In this document: positions 1-5,774 of the stretch, piece by piece
Numbering within the stretch: the first letter of the stretch is position 1
How the letters are laid out: each line of letters starts with the position of its first letter
Source: Deltaproteobacteria bacterium
GTDB lineage: Bacteria; Myxococcota_A; UBA9160; JAFDET01
Length of the DNA stretch: 5,774 nucleotides
Reading direction: 5' to 3'
Assembly (NCBI GenBank): GCA_019310195.1
Contig: JAFDET010000220.1
Coordinates: 1-5,774, forward strand
Translations under genes and position numbers: made by a program
The notes under the pieces: model-generated
What the model was told of the DNA's origin: nothing
Database searches by the model: none
The model's input: the letters and a program-made list of their open reading frames with translations, nothing else

Positions 1-1338
1 CTCGCTGGTGATGCGGATTTCGTGGTGAAGGGCCTCGTCGAGCAGGTCGCAGAACCAGTCCACGTCCTCCTGGCGGAAGTCCGGGCTGGGCACGACCCGG
101 ACGACGATCTCGTCGAGCTTCGTTTGAACGATCTGGAGATCCGAGAAGTGGTCGCGGCCGGCGAGCAGCACCTGGTCCATGAGCACCTCCACGACGATGG
201 GGGAGTGCCCCGTCCCGGAAGGTGAGCGGATCAGGTCCGCGCGGCGCCCGTGAATTCGCTCGACGATCGAGTAGTTCCTTCCGCACTCGCAACGGAGATC
301 CGACGCCTCCGCCATGTCGCCCGTTCGGTAGCGAACCAGCGGCAGCACGCGGTTCTCGAAGTTCGTCGCCACGATCTCGCCGACCTCGCCGGGGCCTGCC
401 GGGGAGCCATCGTCCTTGAGGATCTCGACGAAGCCGTACTCGGGCTGCACGTGGTAGAGATTCGTGTGGTCGCAGTAGGAGAGCATCGCGGCCGACTCGA
501 TGTGGGCGTAGTGGATCCGGGTCTTGGCTTGGAACACGCGCTCCAGCTCCGTGCGCTGGAACTCGTAGAGGGTCTCTGAACCCAGGATGACCAGGTCGAA
601 GAAGTGCTCCTTCAGTCCCGCCTGCTTGGCGTAGACGGCGAACAGGTAGGCCAGCGACGGATACGCGATGAGGACCCGCGGGCGGTGACGCTCGATGGCT
701 TCCAGGTACTTGTGGATGGTCTGGGGCGTGAGCCGGTGGGAGGACAGGACCATCGCGTTGGAGGGCTTCTCCATGTACCAGATGCCCTCGTTGACGTCCT
801 CGGGGACCTCCCGGTGCTGGAGGATCACCCCCAGCATGTCCGGCCGGTAGCCGATCTGCTCCCACATGTGCCAGACGAAGCCGCGGCAGCGGTTCCGGTA
901 GCTCTCCTCGAAGGGAATCACGACGCCGGGGCCCGTGGTTCCGCCGGTGCAGAAGTCCATGGTCCGCGAGCGCGGAACCTTCGGGTTGATCATCCGGCCG
1001 AGGTTCTCGCGCAGGTCCTGCTTCTCCAGCAGCGGGAAGCGGCGGATGTCGTCGAGGGACCGCAAATCGGCGGGCGTCACGCCGGCCGCCGCGAACGTTT
1101 CGCGATAGTGCGGGCTCACCTCGTCGGCCTTGGCCAGGGTCCACTGGAGCTGCTCGAGCTGGTAGGCGTCCAGCCGCTCGCGGCTCCACCACTGGCTCTC
1201 CGCCAGCAGGCGCCGGATGCGCCGATACTCGCGGCCGTGGCGGATCGAGATCGGAATGCGCTGCGCGACGCTCCCGATGGGTCCCATCATCAGGTGCGGG
1301 TGGCGAGAGAAGAAGCCGCGCCCCAGCCGATAGAGCAT
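1..1338 (-). CDS. AMP-forming adenylate ligase, phenylacetate-CoA ligase / CapK family (3' end cut by window edge)
   Basis: This is a carboxylate-activating enzyme of the ANL superfamily. Such enzymes form an acyl-adenylate from ATP and usually pass the acyl group to CoA or another acceptor. I read 446 codons with no stop, which nearly fills the usual 430-460 residues, so only a few C-terminal residues are missing. Visible motifs are the phosphate-binding loop TGGTTGPGV (131-139), YAHIESA (277-283, Glu281 in the place of the family's YGHxE), YRTGD (337-341) and RIHGRRADLI (361-370), preceded by a CECGR Cys pair (350-354). The stretch HVQPEYGFVEIL (296-307) is typical of CapK-like members. The catalytic A10 lysine should lie just outside the window. 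The start at 1338 is supported by GAGGG ten bases upstream and by an in-frame stop (the decarboxylase TAA) five codons before it. It lies 15 bases after the decarboxylase, which indicates co-transcription and probably translational coupling. The substrate cannot be told; membership of the family is clear. Confidence 0.9.
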   Translation of the reverse strand, partial: MLYRLGRGFFSRHPHLMMGPIGSVAQRIPISIRHGREYRRIRRLLAESQWWSRERLDAYQLEQLQWTLAKADEVSPHYRETFAAAGVTPADLRSLDDIRRFPLLEKQDLRENLGRMINPKVPRSRTMDFCTGGTTGPGVVIPFEESYRNRCRGFVWHMWEQIGYRPDMLGVILQHREVPEDVNEGIWYMEKPSNAMVLSSHRLTPQTIHKYLEAIERHRPRVLIAYPSLAYLFAVYAKQAGLKEHFFDLVILGSETLYEFQRTELERVFQAKTRIHYAHIESAAMLSYCDHTNLYHVQPEYGFVEILKDDGSPAGPGEVGEIVATNFENRVLPLVRYRTGDMAEASDLRCECGRNYSIVERIHGRRADLIRSPSGTGHSPIVVEVLMDQVLLAGRDHFSDLQIVQTKLDEIVVRVVPSPDFRQEDVDWFCDLLDEALHHEIRITSE

Positions 1339-1348
1339 GCGCCGTGTT

Positions 1349-1353
1349 CCCTC
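1349..1353 (-). promoter_or_regulatory. Ribosome binding site of the ligase gene
   Basis: The minus strand reads TAAGAGGGAACACGGCGCATG here. The GAGGG purine run follows the decarboxylase stop codon directly and sits ten bases before the ligase ATG. A ribosome terminating on the decarboxylase would cover it, so coupled translation is a reasonable inference. Confidence 0.6.
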
Positions 1354-2844
1354 TTACCCCTCCTGCGCGAGGCCCGAAGCGTTGGTCGTGCCGGACCTCT
1401 CTTCGAGAGCCGACGCTTCGGCGCGCAGGTGGTCGAGCAGGTCGCAGAGATCCTGTTCACCGGTGAAGGGATTCTGGGCCGTGCAGCGCAGGAACTGATT
1501 CCCGTCGAGCTCTGCTTCCGTGAGGTAGAACGATCCTCCGGAAACCAGCTTCTGGCGAAGCCGGGACTGGAGCCGGTCGGAGTCGATGCCCGGGTCGGCC
1601 CGGTATCGGAAACACACGATGTTGGCGTCCGGCTCGACGGCGAGCTCGAAGTCGGGGGACGCGTCGATCAGGTCGCTGAGGCTCCGCGCCACGTCGAAGC
1701 AGCGCGTCACGTAGTCGCGGAAGAGCCCGATGCCGTGCACGCGCAGCGCGGTGTAGAGGAGCACGGCCATTCCCGAGCGGGTGCATTCCACGGTGCGGTT
1801 GCCGGGGTTGTACCACTCCTCGTCCGGCCGCTCTTCGAAGAGGTAGGTCGCCTCCTGGCGGAACGTGTCGTAGGAGTGGCGGGCGTTGCGGAACAGCACG
1901 CCGGTCAGGACGGCCGGGGTCATCATCATCTTGTGGCAGTCCCAGACCACCGAGTCCGCCCGCTCGATTCCCCGGACCCGGCTCCGGTATTGGGGACTCA
2001 GCACGGTGCTCGCTCCGTGCGCTCCGTCCACGTGCATCCAGAGGTCGTGCTCCGAGCAGAAGTCGGCAATCTCGGGCAGCGGATCGAAAGTCCCGGTGGC
2101 GGTGGTGCAGGCGCTGGCCACCACGGCGATCGGGCGCCGGCCCGCCTCGCGGGCACGGGCCAGCGCGCCCGGAAGCGCCGCTACGTCCATCCGAAAGTCG
2201 TCGGTGACCGGAACCTTGACGAAGCCGTCATCGCCCCAGCCCATGATCTTCACGGCGCGGGCGACGCAGTAGTGGGCCTGCTCGGACACCAGGACGCAGA
2301 GAGCCTCGCCGGGGCGATTGCCCTCGGTCCATGAGTCGCGTCCGACCTTGGCCTGGCGCGCCGCCAGCAGTGCGGTCAGGTTGCCCAGGGAGCCGCCGCC
2401 GGTCAGCACGCCGCCGGCATCTCCCGGAAAACCCAGCTCGTCGCACATCCAGCGCAGCAGCCGCACCTCGATGGGAACCACGGCGGGGCCGGTCTCGTAG
2501 ACCGACGGGTCGTTGTTGAGCGTGGAGATGAGCAGGCCTGCCAGCGAAGCCGCGGGCACGGGCAGCCCGTCTTGATGTCCCAGCGTGCGGGGATCGTGTA
2601 GATGGAACGCCCGGTGCAGCAGGTCTCCCACGATCTCGGGAACTTCCGGTCCCGCGTCTTCGGAGATCGACGGGGTGTTGCCGAGCTGGCCCTCCGGATC
2701 CACCCACGGCAGGACCGGGCCCGCCTGGCGTGTCAGGGCGGCGCCCAGGTAGTCCGCCAGGCGATCCACGAGGTCATGTCCCTGCTGGCGGAATCGTTCC
2801 GGGTCGAACGCAGACCGGAGGCGCTGCAGCGCGGCTTCGTCCAT
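1354..2844 (-). CDS. Group II PLP-dependent amino-acid decarboxylase (aromatic amino acid / glutamate / diaminobutyrate decarboxylase superfamily)
   Basis: This is a cytoplasmic fold-type I PLP enzyme that should convert an amino acid to its amine plus CO2. With the start at 2844 it has 496 residues, normal for the family. In that numbering I see the phosphate-contacting TGGGSLGNLTALLAAR (148-163), SEQAHYCVARA (187-197) with the ring-stacking His191, VDGAHGAS (272-279) with Asp273 for the pyridine nitrogen, and the PLP lysine Lys305 in ADSVVWDCHKMMM. The C-terminal SGGSFYLTEAELDGNQFLR matches the usual small domain. An in-frame ATG at 2886 would add 14 residues, but it has no clear ribosome site. 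The ATG at 2844 has GGAG at seven bases and begins with MDEAALQRLRSAFDPERF, a normal family N-terminus. VDGAHG and DCHK differ from the VDAAWGG and NPHK of classical aromatic decarboxylases, so the substrate is open; diaminobutyrate, aspartate, glutamate or aromatic amino acids are all possible. It is the upstream partner of the ligase gene. Confidence 0.92.
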   Translation of the reverse strand: MDEAALQRLRSAFDPERFRQQGHDLVDRLADYLGAALTRQAGPVLPWVDPEGQLGNTPSISEDAGPEVPEIVGDLLHRAFHLHDPRTLGHQDGLPVPAASLAGLLISTLNNDPSVYETGPAVVPIEVRLLRWMCDELGFPGDAGGVLTGGGSLGNLTALLAARQAKVGRDSWTEGNRPGEALCVLVSEQAHYCVARAVKIMGWGDDGFVKVPVTDDFRMDVAALPGALARAREAGRRPIAVVASACTTATGTFDPLPEIADFCSEHDLWMHVDGAHGASTVLSPQYRSRVRGIERADSVVWDCHKMMMTPAVLTGVLFRNARHSYDTFRQEATYLFEERPDEEWYNPGNRTVECTRSGMAVLLYTALRVHGIGLFRDYVTRCFDVARSLSDLIDASPDFELAVEPDANIVCFRYRADPGIDSDRLQSRLRQKLVSGGSFYLTEAELDGNQFLRCTAQNPFTGEQDLCDLLDHLRAEASALEERSGTTNASGLAQEG

Positions 2845-2851
2845 TCGGCTA

Positions 2852-2855
2852 CTCC
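2852..2855 (-). promoter_or_regulatory. Ribosome binding site deciding the decarboxylase start
   Basis: GGAG on the minus strand (context GTGGAGTAGCCGAATG) lies seven bases before the ATG at 2844. The alternative upstream ATG at 2886 is preceded only by a weak GAGCG. This favours the shorter, 496-residue protein. Confidence 0.65.
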
Positions 2856-2887
2856 ACGAGGCTGCCGGGGCCCCCACACCTGCCATG

Positions 2888-2919
2888 TGGGTATCGCTCG
2901 GAACCCAAGATAACCTGGG
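2888..2919 (-). promoter_or_regulatory. Two short overlapping stems in the probable decarboxylase leader
   Basis: On the plus strand the segment carries TGGGT (2888-2892), ACCCA (2903-2907) and CTGGG (2915-2919). In a minus-strand transcript, the middle element can pair with the downstream ACCCA copy (5 bp, 10-base loop) or with the upstream CCCAG (5 bp including one G-U, hexaloop GUUAUC). The two pairings use the same bases and exclude each other. The arrangement is seen directly. Any regulatory role is inference, since stems this short can arise by chance and no transcription start is known. Confidence 0.25.
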
Positions 2920-2983
2920 ACCTTACACGATCGCGAGGGCTAACGCCGACACCACTCCAGGTGCTTCCATCGGCCGAAACCGT

Positions 2984-3015
2984 GCGCCACTGCTGCTGTT
3001 TTTTCGCAGTAGCGC
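2984..3015. repeat. Imperfect inverted repeat between clpB and the decarboxylase
   Basis: The arms GCGCCACTGC (2984-2993) and GCAGTAGCGC (3006-3015) are complementary except for one C/A pair (2988 with 3011). The next outward pair, 2983 with 3016, also matches, giving eleven positions. The 12-base loop holds six T on the plus strand, or six A in the transcript of the flanking genes. No T run follows the stem on either strand, so this is not a classical intrinsic terminator. Its place 49 bases past the clpB stop would suit a 3'-end stem, a Rho-linked pause or a protein-binding palindrome. Confidence 0.45.
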
Positions 3016-3064
3016 AGGCCCGCCGGTGTCCCTGCGGCCTCGGATCTGCCCCTCGGGGAGCGCG

Positions 3065-5617
<2,553 letters not shown>

Positions 5618-5626
5618 GGGCCCGAA

Positions 5627-5629
5627 CCT
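5627..5629 (-). promoter_or_regulatory. Weak ribosome binding site of clpB
   Basis: The minus strand reads TTAGGTTCGGGCCCATG. AGG lies nine bases before the ATG at 5617. The alternative GTG at 5635 is preceded only by GC palindrome sequence with no purine run, which supports the ATG. Confidence 0.4.
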
Positions 5630-5636
5630 AAGCACG

Positions 5637-5650
5637 GCCCGGGCCCGGGC
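5637..5650. repeat. Perfect 14-bp GC palindrome upstream of clpB
   Basis: GCCCGGGCCCGGGC equals its own reverse complement. As RNA it can form a 5-bp stem (GCCCG/CGGGC) with a GGCC loop. It lies 19 bases before the clpB ATG. It could be a folding element in the leader or between two cistrons. In DNA this rich in G and C, chance is a fair alternative. Confidence 0.4.
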
Positions 5651-5660
5651 AAATCCTTGA

Positions 5661-5672
5661 CCCCCGCGGGGG
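5661..5672. repeat. Perfect 12-bp GC palindrome just after the protease gene
   Basis: CCCCCGCGGGGG is a perfect palindrome beginning five bases past the protease stop in transcription order. With one more C, the transcript can form a 5-bp C/G stem with a CGC loop. It is followed by UCAAGGAUUUG, with no U run, so it is at best a weak or atypical terminator between the protease gene and clpB. Confidence 0.4.
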
Positions 5673-5677
5673 GCGGT

Positions 5678-5774
5678 CTATTCCTCTTGGTTGGCCGGCC
5701 GCTGCATGGCCATGAAGAGCGTGTTGTCGCCGCGCCGGACCAGCATCAGGACGCCCTTGTCGGTGGCGCCCAGC
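5678..5774 (-). CDS. C-terminal end of an HtrA/DegP-type PDZ serine protease (5' part outside window)
   Basis: The minus strand enters the window in an open frame of 31 residues ending in TAG at 5680-5678. The tail contains KGVLMLVRRGDNTLFMAM, which fits the last beta strands of the final PDZ domain in DegP/HtrA proteases (family pattern: LLLVRRGxxTLFVAL), followed by a short polar end, QRPANQEE. Family members are periplasmic or membrane-anchored serine proteases and chaperones that remove misfolded envelope proteins. The catalytic triad would lie upstream and cannot be checked. The frame has no start in the window and was found by reading back from the stop. The gene points toward clpB with a 60-base gap, which makes a stress-linked pair plausible. 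Another PDZ protein with the same tail is possible. Confidence 0.7.
   Translation of the reverse strand, partial: LGATDKGVLMLVRRGDNTLFMAMQRPANQEE

Larger units (their letters stand above)
2845..3064. other. Intergenic region between clpB and the decarboxylase gene
   Basis: This 220-base spacer separates the chaperone block from the decarboxylase-ligase pair, so the pair probably has its own promoter. I found no convincing -35/-10 pair. A TAAGGT on the minus strand (within 2918-2926) could be a -10, but nothing like TTGACA lies 16-18 bases before it. A 15-codon minus-strand ORF (2923-2970, MEAPGVVSALALAIV) ends just before the overlapping stems. It lacks a ribosome site, so I do not call it a gene. 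Apart from this and the two inverted-repeat elements I see nothing else. Confidence 0.5.

Noticed and set aside
604..2334. A 576-codon open frame on the plus strand
   Set aside because: It lies antisense to the ligase and decarboxylase, whose reverse frames carry clear family motifs. Its translation looks like no known protein and is rich in the His, Val, Ala and Arg expected from the complement of GC-biased codons.
2845..2886. ATG at 2886 as the decarboxylase start, adding 14 residues
   Set aside because: The upstream ATG has a poor ribosome site, and the extra residues are Ala/Gly/Ser-rich and unlike family N-termini. GGAG at seven bases supports 2844.
5618..5635. GTG at 5635 as the clpB start, adding six residues
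   Set aside because: No ribosome site precedes it, and the protein from the ATG at 5617 begins exactly as ClpB proteins usually do.
5626..5636. CTAAGCAC resembling half of a CIRCE element
   Set aside because: The second inverted half nine bases away is missing, so this is a chance match.

Overview
The window is a GC-rich bacterial segment in which every supportable gene lies on the minus strand. In transcription order (right to left) these are: the last 31 codons of an HtrA/DegP-type PDZ serine protease; a complete clpB disaggregase gene; a complete group II PLP-dependent amino-acid decarboxylase; and a nearly complete AMP-forming ligase of the phenylacetate-CoA ligase/CapK type, cut by the left edge. 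Strong G/C third-position bias, a ClpB typical of Gram-negative bacteria and an HtrA-like tail suggest a high-GC Gram-negative organism such as a myxobacterial or other deltaproteobacterial-type lineage, or an acidobacterial-type lineage. The phylum cannot be settled from this sequence.

Region by region: positions 5678-5774 hold the protease C-terminus. Positions 5618-5677 are a 60-base spacer with two perfect GC palindromes. Positions 3065-5617 are clpB. Positions 2845-3064 are a 220-base spacer with an 11-bp imperfect inverted repeat and, near the next gene, two short stems that share one arm. Positions 1354-2844 are the decarboxylase, and 1-1338 the ligase, whose ATG lies 15 bases past the decarboxylase stop.

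Functionally there are two blocks. The right block is protein quality control: an envelope protease tail followed by the cytoplasmic ClpB disaggregase. The left block looks like a small metabolic operon. A decarboxylase would make an amine from an amino acid, and a carboxylate-activating enzyme of the CapK/PaaK type is tightly coupled to it. The substrates and product cannot be read from the sequence, and the pathway probably continues beyond the left edge. This pair is the part of the window most likely to hold something undescribed. I saw no mobile elements, CRISPR arrays, tRNA or rRNA genes.
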